Assembly: GCA_013076295.1 (NCBI GenBank)
Contig: RQOL01000618.1
Span: forward strand, 3,782,001-3,846,000
Reading direction: 5' to 3'
Source of the DNA: Sanderia malayensis
Lineage: Eukaryota; Cnidaria; Scyphozoa; Semaeostomeae; Pelagiidae
DNA: 64,000 nt
Part shown: positions 1 to 11,995 of the stretch, piece after piece
How the letters are laid out: each line of letters opens with the position of its first letter
How positions within the stretch are numbered: the first letter of the stretch is position 1
Notes under the pieces: model-generated
Told to the model about the DNA's origin: nothing
Databases searched by the model: none
Seen by the model: the letters and a program-made list of their open reading frames with translations, nothing else
Made by a program: the position numbers and the translations under genes

Positions 1-174
1 AAAGTAACTACAACCAGATGATAGAACACAACGATGAGCTTTGAATGATTTTGATCCAACAATAATTTTAACATCACAAAACCGACCATTTTTCCGCAAA
101 TCATTCAATTCTTTCGCAAGCGATAATGGGTGATCGCTTTCCCTAAATGTTAAATTTTCGTTATTATCCTCCAT
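1..174 (-). CDS. BTB-domain (Kelch-like type) protein, first coding exon, partial
   Basis: Reading the minus strand from an ATG at 174, an open frame of 58 codons runs off the left edge. After an acidic N-terminus it shows the start of a BTB/POZ fold: a helix resembling LNDLRKNGRFCDV, then a V-x-(I/V)-x-V strand, then FKAHRCVLSSGCSYF. The D-V...F-x-A-H-(R/K)-x-(V/L)-L-(S/A) pattern is the usual BTB signature of KLHL and BTBD proteins. Such proteins dimerise and often act as Cullin-3 substrate adaptors. Kelch repeats or another C-terminal domain would lie outside the window, so the subfamily cannot be named. It is head-to-head with the FZR1 gene, about 830 bp apart. Confidence 0.75.
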   Translation of the reverse strand, partial: MEDNNENLTFRESDHPLSLAKELNDLRKNGRFCDVKIIVGSKSFKAHRCVLSSGCSYF

Positions 175-1007
175 TTCAAATCAATTGAGCTCAAATTAAT
201 TAATTTCTTTCATTCATTTGTTGTCGCTTTGCTACTTTTAATCCACCATCTTTGTTTTCACATCCCTTGTGTTGTTGTTGCTGCTTTGCTGAGGATAAAG
301 GTGGGAGGAACAGTTTGAATTAAATGCAAAGTTTTAAGGACTGGTGACTAGACTAGTCCTAAACGTTCTAAACTGAAAACATTCAGTGGAAGGTTTGAAC
401 ATCTTAAACATGGAGAAAGTTGGTTAAAACTGCTCTCGTATTGCATTGAATTAAACAGAATAAATCAGTCCGAATATCCTTCATGTCATTGGTAAATATT
501 TTCAATTTTTCGGTTGGATTATAAATGTTCAAAAGCCCTTTTAATGTCAATATTTGTCTGTCTGGACGTGCCTGCTTTTGTTCTCCAATGCTCAGGCAAA
601 AACTGTTAAAAATTAGATAAATTTGCAGCAGTCGTGAAAAAGTATACTGTAATAAAGCCCCTTTTTGTTATTAATTTTGATTCATCAAACCAATTAAGGT
701 CTTTTGGTCTATTTATAATTACCATTTTGCAATACCTTGTTATTTTATTGCTTCAATGTTTATTGTTTATTGTTTCACCATCTTTTGTTTTAAAATATCT
801 ATAAAAACAAAGTTGGACATGCCCGGTGCCTACCTAAACGTCACAATAAGAAGGGTAAAACCCTTTCATAAGTTGCAAAATGACTTGTATATTTTGCATT
901 TGCTAACTTGGCTGTTGAAATACAAGTTTTATTTGTTGCTGATTAATACCATTTACACAGATGCAGATATCTTGCTAAGAAAAACGAGCTGTTTAAAAGA
1001 GAAAGAG
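175..1007. promoter_or_regulatory. Divergent intergenic region between the BTB gene and FZR1
   Basis: This 0.8 kb AT-rich stretch separates two divergently transcribed genes and must contain both 5' UTRs and promoters unless 5' introns lie further out. I see no convincing TATA box tied to either start, no CpG-rich block and no coding frame. The assignment is by position only. Confidence 0.4.
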
Positions 1008-4000
1008 ATGGATCCTGATTTTGAACGAAGATTGATTGATCAAATCAATGGACAAAGTCCTGTATCATTGTCACCAAATGTATGAACAATCATACTTTTT
1101 ATTTTGTTTATATTGAGTGAATAAACTCTTATTTGATGAGCTTCTCGTTCAAGCAAACTAAATATCTTCTCAGCTTCGTAGATCAGCTCACCCTTAACTT
1201 TACAAACTTTTAGGACATTCCACTTAAACTCATTTTGTTTGCATTGAATTAGGCATATAACAATGTCGATATAAAGACACGATAATTAAACAATCCTTGT
1301 TCTGACTATTGATATTCAGATTTTTTTATTTTGTAGTCTCCCAAACATATATGCAGCCCAAGTCCGAGACGACGACGCTTGAATATGGATAGTTTGAGTG
1401 ATCGGTAAATAGTTTCATCTTTAGTTTACATATTATTCATCTATCCTTAATGTCCATACCTGATCTAATAAAATATACCAGTGTGTGCTAGAGAATTTGT
1501 ATACAATTTATGCATTGTTAAATTTGAAAATTGTTTATTAAGTTACTTTATGTTTGCAGGGCTATGCCAAATAGATCAGCAATAAGAAACATATCTGGAT
1601 TGCTTATGTCACAGGTAGACCATCATTTTCACTTTCTTTCAGTGTTGAATTTGTTTCTCAAGTTCTTGAATAATCATGTTTGCTTCGTTGTAGGAAAACG
1701 AAGACCCATCCACTCAAAAATCTCAACGGTATATTTCTCATATTTTTTATATTAACCCTAACCCTAACTTTAACCCTCCCTAGCCCCGTAGATGTGAAAG
1801 AATTGTTTGAATATAAAATATGTGGTGCTCAGTCAAAGAACTATGATAATTAATTTAGGGGAATAAACCACATTGTTATTGTGTTAAATAATGCATTATG
1901 AGCCTGGGTTGTGGGTCATGGGTTTGAAACCTGCAGAATTACTTTCTACTCACCACCACATCACCTTTCTAGTCCAGCTGTCTACCCTTCAACCATCAGG
2001 AAATTTCACAGTACAGTACATAGTGCACCTAAGGGATAATTTGCTAAATTTACACTATTAAAATACCTACACATTTACAATATGTACATATTTGGACAAG
2101 TATGTTGCAGTTGCATTAATCCCTCTATTGTTTGAGAGGTGAACTCCATATGATAGGGTAACCAAGTAGATCAGAATGGATGGTTAAGTTAAGTCAGGGT
2201 TGCATGTATAAACTATCAGACAATTACCATATGTTATATGAAACTGAAACTGAGCTGTTGTTGTTATTGTTTGGTTGTGATTGATTAAGCAAATATGTTG
2301 CTTTGAAAGAATGAAATCAATGTTTATGGCGATTATCAAATTGCAATTTCTTTTTTAGGGATCAAAGTGCAAATAGCGAAAATAAAGGTAAATACAGTGA
2401 CGTGTATTATTCTGAGTTATGTGTGAAATCTCAATGCTCTAAGCACCGACATATAAACCAAGATGTTAAGAACCTTTCATTGATAAGATTTCTGCTCAAA
2501 ACAATAGACAAAACAATAGGCTATTGTTCTTGGACAATAGAAGAAACAATAGGCTATTGTGTTTCAACATTAGCCTAATGCAAAATTCACAGGTTCGTTC
2601 GTGTTTACTGTGTTACAAATATGACTCTGGCAATCTCGAACTCTCAAGAGATGTTTGAATTGCGACAAAATTGCTATATCGATAGCTTGAGATATCCAAA
2701 GTGGTGCGGTATTTTTCTTGATGGGAAGTTACGATTTGTTTGAGATGTTCGAGTTACTGATGCTAACCCTCATACGGAGAATGAAAGCGAAGTGAATAGA
2801 GGTTCCTTTCTTTGCAGATTCATTGCTGTATAATAGTTTACTGAAAAATGAATTATTGGATGCCGGTATAGAATTCTTGAAGGTGAGCCTCTTTTTCAAT
2901 CCGAGTCTATTACCTCACGCGGCTCCAGATCAGGCACGCAATTGTTCCTGATCGAGGCTACATATTTTGGACACAACGTTTTGGGACGCTATTCTTTTTT
3001 CGGACGATTTATTGGCACAATTGTAGCTTAATTTTACATTCTTTATTTTTCCATTTGTTTCTCTCAAATACTCTATTGATTCTTGTAGGATACAAATGAC
3101 CACAGACATCCTTTATCAACACCAAAGCACAACAGAAATCTATTTAAGGTAATTCCCTATGAACTGACCATTAGTTGGGCCGTTGTTTGACGTCTAAATT
3201 GGACGTCAAATTGACGTGCCGACCGGTAATAGTTTAAAGTGTTTTCATTGTAAACTTCCTTGGAAAGACAATACCGCAAAAACCCGCATATAAGAACCTT
3301 AAGGCTGAATTTCTGCTCACACAATTAAAGAAACAATAGCCTATTGTTTTTTAACAATAGTTTAATGCAAAATTTACAAGCTTTCATATGGGTTTTACTT
3401 TACCATGAACTTTGAAGAGAACAAAATTACTTTGGTAAATCGGGAAATCTTTGAACCAAGGGTGTAGTTTAAGAAACATGCATTGTTATGTTTTTCTGTC
3501 ATTGTTTCATTTACTTTGTTTATAGTAGAACTATTAACAGACACGAAATGAAATCTGTTCTATAGAAAGTGAATTACATAGGCGCCATGATTTGCGAGGA
3601 TGAAAGCACCTGATGTCGCTTTGGACTTTTAGATTCATTGGATATTAATTTTCTTTGTTTTAACTTTGTTTTCAGTTTAAAATGACCAGGAAGAGTTCAT
3701 CTCACGAAGCTTCAGACACTTCGAGTCCCTATTCGTTGTCGCCAATTGGAAAGAAGAGGTGAAACATATTGTTTTTCGACATGTTGTTTATTCAGGTGGC
3801 CATATCATTTGACATTGACGACCAGACGGTGTTTATAATCAGTGGCGGCGCCAGCTCCAAAAAGGTGGGGGGGATTTTTTTCCGGGGCGGGCAAGAAATT
3901 TTTAAAAATTGTGTTTTGGCCGGAGGCCATTGCCTAAAACAGCTGGGGGTCTGGGGGCGATGTAAGCCCCCAGCGGGTCCAGGGCAGCGCCCTGGTAGGG

Positions 4001-7000
4001 GTCCAGGGGGCGAAGCCCCCGGAAGCTCCCGGGATTTTGTCATTTCTGAGGTCTCAAAATGGCTTAGGATCCTTTGATTTCTCTTTCTGCATATATTATT
4101 AGAACAACACAAAAAACCCTTACAGAAACATAACAAATGGGTATAGTTATGAGAGTCAATCTCGGCGAAAATATTTTGAAACAACACCCGTTGATAGCAG
4201 CGTTGAACGTCGGAAAATTCCCTTCCAAGATGGGAATTCATGGGAGACGCCCTAATGCTCTTTGAATTTTAAGCTGATATATGATTTCAAATTGGAAGCT
4301 TCACATGTCCAATAGAATCGTGAACTGACCTATAGACTTTAACTTTCACTTGTTTATTGGGAACTGTCAAACAAAAAGGTATCATTTCTGTGTTTTACAT
4401 TGAAATAATCTTGCGACACAATTCACATAACGTAGGCCTACCCCCCCCCCCCCCCAATTTTCTCATCGGATTTGCATGAATCTCAGATACCATCTTTCTG
4501 AAAAGTGGGGGGGACTAGTCCCCCCCATTCCCCCCCCCTGGCGCCGCCACTGTTTATAATCACTGCATTCTTTATTTACAATATGACCCAGACATTCCCA
4601 TGTTTTATCAGTACAATATTAAGGGAAGTAATTTAATAAGGGAAGAAGTTTGACTGGATAAAGGTTTGAAAGCGCTGTTTTGCAGTGCACTGTTTTTTGA
4701 AGAAAATTAAAAGGTTTTTAAAACCCTTGAATTTAGTTTATGGAAGACAAAAGCAAATTTTGTGACTTACGATAAGTTATTTGCTATTTTACATGAGCTG
4801 GTTTGCAACTTTTTTGAAGAACTTCAGTTGTTAGCATGGCGAATATACTAAATGTTTCTTAATTTGGGATGAGCATTTTGGCACTTTAGTGAGAAACGTT
4901 TTTGATTGGTATCTTATTTTCTTGAACTAAAATTACTTTATTGTCTTGAAAATGAACATTTTTGGATGGATATATGCCCAAGAGCGTCAAGAAGCCAACT
5001 AGCACAGGTGTCAAGTTCAGAAGTTGAAATAATTTCTGAGCGAAAATTAACGAAATCCTTGAAATTTACTTAAACCATGCGGTGTAAAAACTAAAAGTCA
5101 ACGGATCTTACAGAAACAATAAACTAATTAATAACAATTTATTTGCACGACTCGAGGTTGACTGTATCATCAAGTATTTTGTTTGTTCGAGAAGGCTCAT
5201 AAATCTAATTTTACTATTATTTTTATTTCAGTCACCAATTGCTTAGGTCACCAAAGAAGGTGGGTACGTTATAATTGAGCTAAGTAATAGCTCAATAAGC
5301 TTTTTGAATGATGAATTTTGTTTATTTGCTTGTTATCCGTTATTTATGTCTTCTATCTGTATCCTGTTTTTCGTTTTCCATAACAACATAATTTGATTGT
5401 GGGTTTAATTTAAAGAAATAATTTCCCTGTGGCTCCACTTTAATGTCTTCGTAAGTGCAAATTGATAAATATCTCACTTTTTGTTCGTTTTGAATATGAA
5501 TGCTTTTACACCAGGAAACAAAATATTGACGTATGTAATTAGATAGATAACATAGGATGAGTGAAGGCAAGATAAAAAATGTCACGAGAGGTTTATTTGC
5601 TCTTGTTTACTTGGTTTACCAATACCTTTTTGAGAAGAAATTCATAGAATTCATGCAGTTTTTACATGCAGTAATTTTACGTCTGACGTCTGATATCATC
5701 ACGAAACTATAGTTATTTTTTCCGAACTTTCTTTCAAAGAAACACGAAGAAAAATTTAGGCAATTGCTAATATTGCTCAGCCTTGGCAGGCTGATCAAAA
5801 TGTGTGTAGTCTCGGAAACTCGTCACGACACAGCATTTAAAAACATGGTTTGTTATGTAACAAACCATGTTTTTTACAAGGCTGAGCAATATTAGCAATT
5901 GCTTAAATTTTTCTTCGTGTTTCTTTGAAAGAAAGTTCGGAAAAAATAACTATAGTGTCGTGATGATATCAGACGTCAGACGTAAAATTACTGCATGTAA
6001 AAACTGCATCACTTCGCAAATAATGACTTTTTCATTAAAGGGCCCTAACTAATGAGCCAAAGCTCTATATTTTGTTTTTTCACTGGGACAGAAAGAGGGC
6101 CGACTGGGTCATTTGCTCCCTTATTGTGGCCTAGTTACAATGTTAAAGAATGCCTTACTTAGCAGTCGCCATCTCTAGTAATTACTTAAATTGTTCCATT
6201 TCAGTGCTACCTTGCTTATGAACCTGTAACATATGTGAAGTCAACAATTTTGGTTGTATTTCTATGTCAGGATTTGCCCAACTGTAGCGAAGTGCTTGTC
6301 ACTGTTGTTGCTACAGAATTCTGAAGAATTGAAGATGAATTGTAATAAGTCATCTTTTGTTAATTTCAGGATACTCGAAAAATATCAAAAGTTCCTTTCA
6401 AAGTTTTGGATGCGCCAGATTTGCAAGTGAGTTGTCGATTCAAAATCCATTCTGACATTTGATTGGCCATAACATTCTTGGATACACGCTCAATCTCTCT
6501 CATCTCATAGTCACATGCACAGAATATTTCACTCATTTGACTTTTGCGGTTAGTGCATTTTTCAATAATGGCTGAAAATTGCCGGTCCGCAAATTATGCA
6601 CTCCTACCTTTGTTATGTTTCCTGTGGAGTGATATACATACACCTAAGCAGGGTTCCACTGAAGACTGCCCACCAACACTTGCTGGAATACAGAATCTCC
6701 TTATAAATGATTTGGAGGCTGTTTTTACAATGATATAAATGCTCTTCCAATCAAGGTTCTCTTAGCTTAAAATTAGTTGGTAACCTCTTTCTTTGCTCAA
6801 AACGAATGAATACTTTCCCTTTATTTAGTAGATATATTTTCTTTCTTTTTCTATTTCAAAGGACGATTTTTATTTGAATTTGGTTGATTGGTCATCGCAG
6901 AATATCCTGAGCGTCGGTCTAGGCACTTGTGTGTATTTATGGAGTGCATTTACTAGCCAGGTACTAATTAGGGGAATATCCTGTAATTCAATTTTCTTTC

Positions 7001-10000
7001 TAATTTATTTGCTGTCGTAAAGTTTCTTTAAAAGCTCGAGAATGTCAAATGTAAGGTAATGTTTATGATTTTTTGTCAGGTAACAAAACTTTGCGACCTT
7101 TCATCCGAAGAGGACTCAGTGACATCTGTCGCCTGGACTGAAAAAGTAAACTTACCCTTGATCATTTCGTTTGGTTTTCTCACAATGCAAATTAGAACAG
7201 AGCTATGTGTATGAAAGAAGTTAATTATTTTATTCAAGAAGGATATATTGTTCATATCTTTGTTTTTTAGGGTAGTCATTTGGCAGTTGGAACACATAAA
7301 GGGTTTGTACAAATATGGGACACACAGAGTACAAAGAAATTATCATCTTTGGAAGGACATCTTCTTAGAGTTGGTAAGGCCCGATTCAGCTAGTTCCTTT
7401 GCATATCTATATCTTTAATCTCATTTGACCTCTATTATCTTGTAACCATTTTCTGTATCCTTAAATCCATATCAGACCAGACTACTTGTTCTAAAATACC
7501 CATGTCTTCTGATGTCTCTGAATCTATTATTTTTATTACGAAATTTTAATTGAAAATTGACGCAATATTGCATTTCTTTTGCTAGGCTCGCTGGCTTGGA
7601 ACAACGATTTATTGTGTTCGGGCAGTCGCGACAGGGTGATTCTTCAAAAGGACATCAGGTAAAGAGGCGTGAAATTTAAAACCGTTTAGTTCAAGTATAT
7701 TAATGTAATTTATATTCTTCTATACTTTTGTTTGTTTTTTCTTTTAGAACGCCCTCCACATCCGAAAGAAAATTAACTGGACATAGGCAAGAGGTATATA
7801 GAGAATTTTAATTACCATTTTGAAGTTAACGTACTTGTTGATTATATATTACCAACATATTTTGTTGTCAAAATGCATTATATCTATGTATTTTATTTTT
7901 AAAGGTCTGTGGTCTGAGGTGGTCACCTGATAGGCAACTGTTGGCGTCTGGAGGCAATGATAATAAGGTTTTCTTGCATTTCTGATTTCTTCCGCATCTT
8001 ATACAATCCTGTAATTGAACGTAAATAAATGTCATTTTTCCGTCAATTGCAATGGTTAAAGATCCATAGATGAGCCACTATTCCTTTGTGTGGTGTAACG
8101 AAGTTAATTCAGAGACGCATTCTCTTTACAATGGAGCACTTTTGTTGTTTGTAACGCCTGGGGGGCAATTGTAAACGACTTGTAATGGACACCTCTCCAC
8201 GAAAGACCGTAGAATTGGGACCATTTGTGGTCGTCATATGGAAGTTTCACTGTACAGAAAACCATTGCGTACAATGAAACTTCCATGTAGCGAACAAAAT
8301 TAGACCAATGATTCTGCCCGTTGTAAAGAGGTTGCTTGTTGTGACCATTTTTGGGAAATTTTGAGACCAACACATTTGTTGGCGATTTCCATTGCATATT
8401 TGTGTCTTTTGATGGACGTTTTAATGGAGACAAGAAGATGGGCGAATGTATGATTTCTCTTCTTCGTTTCAGCTTATGGTGTGGAATCTTTCCAGCACAA
8501 CTCCCTATCAACAATACAGCGATCACGTGGCCGCCGTGAAAGCCATTGCTTGGTCTCCTCATCAGGTGCTATGCTACGCAGAAAATCTCAAGGATTTCCC
8601 CTGTCTTGCCGGTTGATCCCTGAGATTTTTTGTAAATCCCTCTGAAAGCTTTTACTTTCTCAAGCGTTTAAATTTCTGTCCGTTATCACGCTACTATTTT
8701 TACCTGATAATCCTGCCCTGGGTTCTCCCTCTAACTTTTTAGCAATAGAAAACTGTTACGATAATACCCGGGCAATGTTGTAACTAATTAATAATAAACT
8801 TTCTGTTCATCATAGCATGGATTGTTGGCATCGGGCGGGGGCACAGTAGACCGATGCATTCGGTTTTGGAATACCCTTACCGGTCAGAACCTGCAGTGCA
8901 TTGATACCGGATCACAAGTAAGTCGTATGCTGGTCGTAGTCAGCTTACTGTGTTACGTCCTTTAACGGGCACCTCTAAATAACGAGTTGGGAAATTTGTC
9001 CCTCTCCATATCCACAACAAACAAATTCCTTGGTATATCGTGTTACTATGTCATCGTGTCTTGATAGTTGCGTGCAATAGTTCACGAACTCTGAAATCTT
9101 ATTCAGCTTGATTTTGTTAATTGAGTTATTGATGTACACTACCTCGTGAGAATCCCATGCCCTTCTTTTACGCATGGTTATCCGTATTGTTGTTTTATTG
9201 TTGTTTGTTGTTTATCTTCAGGTCTGCAATCTTGCATGGTCTAAACATTCGAACGAAGTAGTGAGTTTTTTTTAATTTGCTTCTTTGTTCTAGCATGTTT
9301 GTTGCTACATTGTATTTTGTCAGTTTTTCTACCTGCGTGCTAGTTTCTATGCCTGTTGTTTAATCAATTAGACAGTTAGTTTGTTAGCTTGTTTTTTATT
9401 TAGTTACTTGGTTTTTTCAGATTTGGGACATGGTGACATCTGTATTGTATATTATTATTTATAGGTGAGCACTCATGGTTACTCTCAAAATCAAATCCTG
9501 GTGTGGAAGTACCCCAGTTTGCAACAGGTTGCCAAACTTACTGGTCACACATGCAGAGTTCTGTACCTGGTAAGATATATAGCCGAAACCTGCTTTACGA
9601 CCATTGCGTTGTTACAACTACCTCGTTAATGCGGTCACCTTTTTTGATCAGTCAGCCATGTTGTTTATGATAATATGCCCTGTGATATGCGACCATCGTT
9701 TTAATAGGATTGTAAAAACGATGTCCCGCACTATTTTCATAAATTTTAAACTTTATTTTTCATTCCTGTCTCATTGCGACGGGGTAACTGGAATTTCCCA
9801 ACACAACACAACACCATGAACATGCCCCATGGATTTCTCAAATAATCCCCCACCTAAAAAATGTTTGTTTTATTTTATAGTCCATGTCTCCAGATGGCGA
9901 ATCCATTGTGACCGGGGCTGGAGATGAGACTCTGAGATTTTGGAATGTGTTCAGCAAAGCTCATACACAACAGGTAATTTTATCAATTTTGTGCACCCCG

Positions 10001-10461
10001 AATTAACGGCATCAGATACACGCTGTCAAGGTTTCTCAAAAGTTTCTTGTTTCTGTTAAATGTGTCTTCTTTATCTTTGTCCGCCCCCCACCCCCACATT
10101 TCGACGCTGTTGTTATAATCTTCATTGATCATTTTCATGATCTTTGTGTTGTATGCAGTAAACGCCCTCAGGGAAGCGAGCGTAGCGAGCGCCCCCGGCT
10201 AGTACAGTAAAAAGCCGGCTATTCAACCTATTGTTAAATAAACAATGGACTATTGTTTTTCTTATTGTTTTGAGCAGAAGTATCATCCCAGAGGATTCTT
10301 AACCCATTGATTTATTGCATGCGGGGTTTTACTATAGTCCCAAGTTTAGGTTGCATAAGTTGCAACTATCAGATTTCGGTTTAATTTATTCATTTTCTTA
10401 AAACTGTTGTATTTTTTAGGAGAGCAGATCAGAGCTGAATTTATTTTCCCATATTCGATGA
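1008..10461 (+). CDS. FZR1: Fizzy-related/Cdh1, activator of the anaphase-promoting complex
   Basis: A 22-exon model gives 491 aa, close to the usual ~495. Exons: 1008-1079, 1337-1404, 1560-1614, 1694-1728, 2359-2387, 2818-2882, 3089-3148, 3676-3758, 5232-5259, 6370-6426, 6862-6960, 7080-7145, 7271-7373, 7586-7658, 7748-7793, 7905-7967, 8473-8565, 8816-8917, 9222-9260, 9465-9569, 9881-9973, 10420-10461. Phases agree at every junction. The N-terminus MDPDFERRL, the LLKNELL segment, SPYSLSP and PFKVLDAP match Cdh1. Seven WD40 repeats (about 185-478) contain the destruction-box receptor propeller, with [17 protein letters not shown] and [11 protein letters not shown]. The C-terminal Ile-Arg tail that docks on APC/C is present. 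The C-box at 46-52 reads DRAMPNR instead of the common DR(F/Y)IPxR. The donor after exon 16 (GTTTTC) is weak. Confidence 0.95.
1752..1777. repeat. Short interstitial telomere-like repeat
   Basis: Roughly three to four imperfect copies of the CCCTAA telomere motif lie in an FZR1 intron. It is short and degenerate and probably has no telomeric role. Confidence 0.6.
2461..2596. mobile_element. Copy of a dispersed MITE-like family (aacaataggctattgtt core)
   Basis: This FZR1-intron segment shares the 'ctgctcaaaacaatag' stretch and the self-complementary aacaatag-ctattgtt core with copies near 3283-3385, 10206-10335 (reverse orientation), 45528-45656 and 51590-51650. The complete-looking copy at 45.5 kb has matching terminal inverted repeats. 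Borders here are approximate. Confidence 0.5.
3283..3385. mobile_element. Second copy of the aacaataggctattgtt MITE-like family
   Basis: It begins with the terminal motif cgcatataagaacc and carries the central self-complementary core. It is in the same orientation as the copies at 2.5 and 45.5 kb. It lies within an FZR1 intron, with no coding content. The right end has decayed. Confidence 0.5.
3840..4552. mobile_element. Non-autonomous hAT-type DNA transposon (713 bp)
   Basis: The element has perfect 15-bp terminal inverted repeats (cagtggcggcgccag at the left, its complement at the right). It is flanked by identical 8-bp direct repeats, tttataat, at 3832-3839 and 4553-4560. The 8-bp target duplication and a terminus starting CAGTGG are hallmarks of the hAT superfamily. 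The interior has a GC-rich block near 3950-4030 and a poly-C tract near 4441. The two opposing ORFs over the left half (3769-4077 and 3792-4241) do not resemble a transposase, so the element needs one supplied in trans. It sits in an FZR1 intron on the plus-strand path between 3758 and 5232. Confidence 0.85.
5653..6009. mobile_element. Fold-back (inverted-repeat) element, about 357 bp
   Basis: Arms of about 135 bp (5653-5790 and 5876-6009) are near-perfect reverse complements. They start with atgcagtttttacatgcag. The spacer contains its own perfect palindrome around 5840-5873 (aaaacatggtttgtt and its complement). Mirrored small ORFs on opposite strands are a by-product of the two arms. I found no clear target-site duplication. 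It lies within an FZR1 intron. Confidence 0.7.
10206..10335. mobile_element. Reverse-orientation copy of the aacaataggctattgtt family
   Basis: The reverse complement shares the 'ttctgctcaaaacaata' stretch and the paired aacaatag/ctattgtt core with the copies at 2.5, 3.3 and 45.5 kb. It sits in the last FZR1 intron. Ends are diverged and approximate. Confidence 0.5.
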
Positions 10462-11176
10462 AAACAGACTTGTCGATTTATTTTACTTTTCATATTCATG
10501 TTGTATTTTTAAGGCGTGGCGTATGTAGCTTATTTGTCACGACTTTGTACAATAGATTGTTAGACAGGGCAATGGCTGTGAAAATTTGACTTATCACCTA
10601 ACCGAATTAATCTCACTAGTTTTATGTAATTTCGAGCATGGAGATTCAGAACCCGGGATGGGACCAAACAAGGATACGAAGTTGGCTGTGTGAAAGTCCG
10701 TTTTTTCGTTTGACCCAGATTATTTTAATATTTTTATATACTTTGAAACATGTTGATTCAGAATCCAAAGTCAAAACCTGAAAATTTTCTTCACTACTTA
10801 TGAAGACAACATTGATTGCCCTGTCCATGTTAATTACCGGAAATAGTATGGTAACTTAACGATATATATGTTAAGAGTAGTATTGGAAGTAAATGTTGCA
10901 TTTTGAAGACACATCTTTATTTGCTTTTGAATCTCAACTGAGCAGAATGGTTAACGACAAACGCGCAAATATAGCTCTATATACCAACAAGTTTATATTT
11001 TGCAAGACTGCGAACAGAAATACTACACGTTTTTTTTATAAGAAACCTGGCTCAAGGCCTAGTAGTAAAAGTTTCTTAATTTTTAGCCACATTTTAGTTC
11101 TAAAAGTTTCTTGATTTAATGAACACGAAGTTCCAGTGAAAACGAAGAAAAAACGTGGATGTGGCAAAATATTAGT
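10462..11176. other. Downstream flank of FZR1
   Basis: This holds the FZR1 3' UTR and intergenic sequence. At 11023-11115 it has a decayed arm of the same sequence that forms the palindrome at 11177-11567, sharing acacgtttttttataagaaacc and repeated gtttctta motifs. No gene is seen. Confidence 0.4.
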
Positions 11177-11567
11177 ATTACACGTATTTTTTTATAAGAA
11201 ACCGGTTTATAAGAAACCTAGATCTAGACGCCTTAAAATTTAAGAAACTTTTAGAACTACAAGGAAATATTTAAGAAACATTAGAAATTTCGGAAACACG
11301 TTTTCCTTCACAGATTTAACAAATATCAACTACAGTAGAAAAATCGTCAATGCGAAAAATCTTCATGTGGAGCCGACAATGTTATGCTTAGCACATAAAA
11401 CACTTACTGTAGTTGACATTTGTTAAATCCGTAAAGGGAAAACGCGTTTCCGAAATTTCTAATGTTTCTTAGATATTTCCTTGTAGTTCTAAAAGTTTCT
11501 TAAATTTTAGTGCGTCTAGATCTAGGTTTCTTATAAACCGGTTTCTTATAAAAAAAAAACGTGTAAT
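11177..11567. mobile_element. Palindromic MITE, 391 bp
   Basis: Two arms of about 163 bp (11177-11339 and 11405-11567) are near-perfect reverse complements around a spacer of about 65 bp. The ends read attacacg...cgtgtaat. Within each arm, motifs such as tataagaaacc and aagtttcttaa recur. There is no ORF and no clear target-site duplication. Partial relatives lie at 11023-11115 and 16336-16400. Confidence 0.7.
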
Positions 11568-11575
11568 GGGGATGT

Positions 11576-11995
11576 TCACAGGAAGAAATTGGTCTCGCGG
11601 ACACCATTTCTGAGAGCATGCACGCTAGACATTTGTAACTTGGAAAAAAGGACAGATTCATGGACCCCACTGACCCCCCGGCCCTGAACTCTTCTTGCCA
11701 GCACGTGTTGGTTTCCTTTGAAATATTTGTTTTGTAATTTCTTGTTTCTTTGCTCCCGGAGCGAAGTGTCGTGAGAATCCTGGCTTCTTTTGCGACCTAC
11801 CCATTGGCTCTCTTTGTTAATGAGAAGAATGTCTGCTAGAATACCGAGACTTACAATTACCGAGAAAACAATGGATATTAATGAAAGTTTACAGGTAGGC
11901 CTGTCGGAACCAGAGTGAGGGCTGGAAGGGCTTCCAATAATGGGCAAATATTTACGAATGACGCAAAAACAAAGGCAGGTGCAAAAAAACATCAT
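11576..11995 (-). CDS. Uncertain ORF with one hydrophobic segment (139 aa)
   Basis: This minus-strand open frame between FZR1 and the Lefty-like gene starts at ATG 11995. It has a Cys-rich start (MMFFCTCLCFC), a stretch of about 22 hydrophobic residues in the middle (LSLISIVFSVIVSLGILADI), then a basic hydrophilic tail. A plausible splice acceptor (gttccgacag) precedes the hydrophobic part. I recognise no family. It may be chance or part of a 3' UTR of the gene upstream. Confidence 0.15.
   Translation of the reverse strand: MMFFCTCLCFCVIRKYLPIIGSPSSPHSGSDRPTCKLSLISIVFSVIVSLGILADILLINKESQWVGRKRSQDSHDTSLREQRNKKLQNKYFKGNQHVLARRVQGRGVSGVHESVLFSKLQMSSVHALRNGVRETNFFL

Noticed and set aside
1905..1960. 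B-box-like gggtttgaaacctgc in an FZR1 intron, possible SINE
   Set aside because: No A box at the right distance, no second copy seen in the window and no A-rich tail.
3769..4241. Overlapping plus and minus ORFs at 3.8-4.2 kb
   Set aside because: Both start outside or inside a hAT MITE and cross its terminus; the GC-rich interior produces open frames on both strands.
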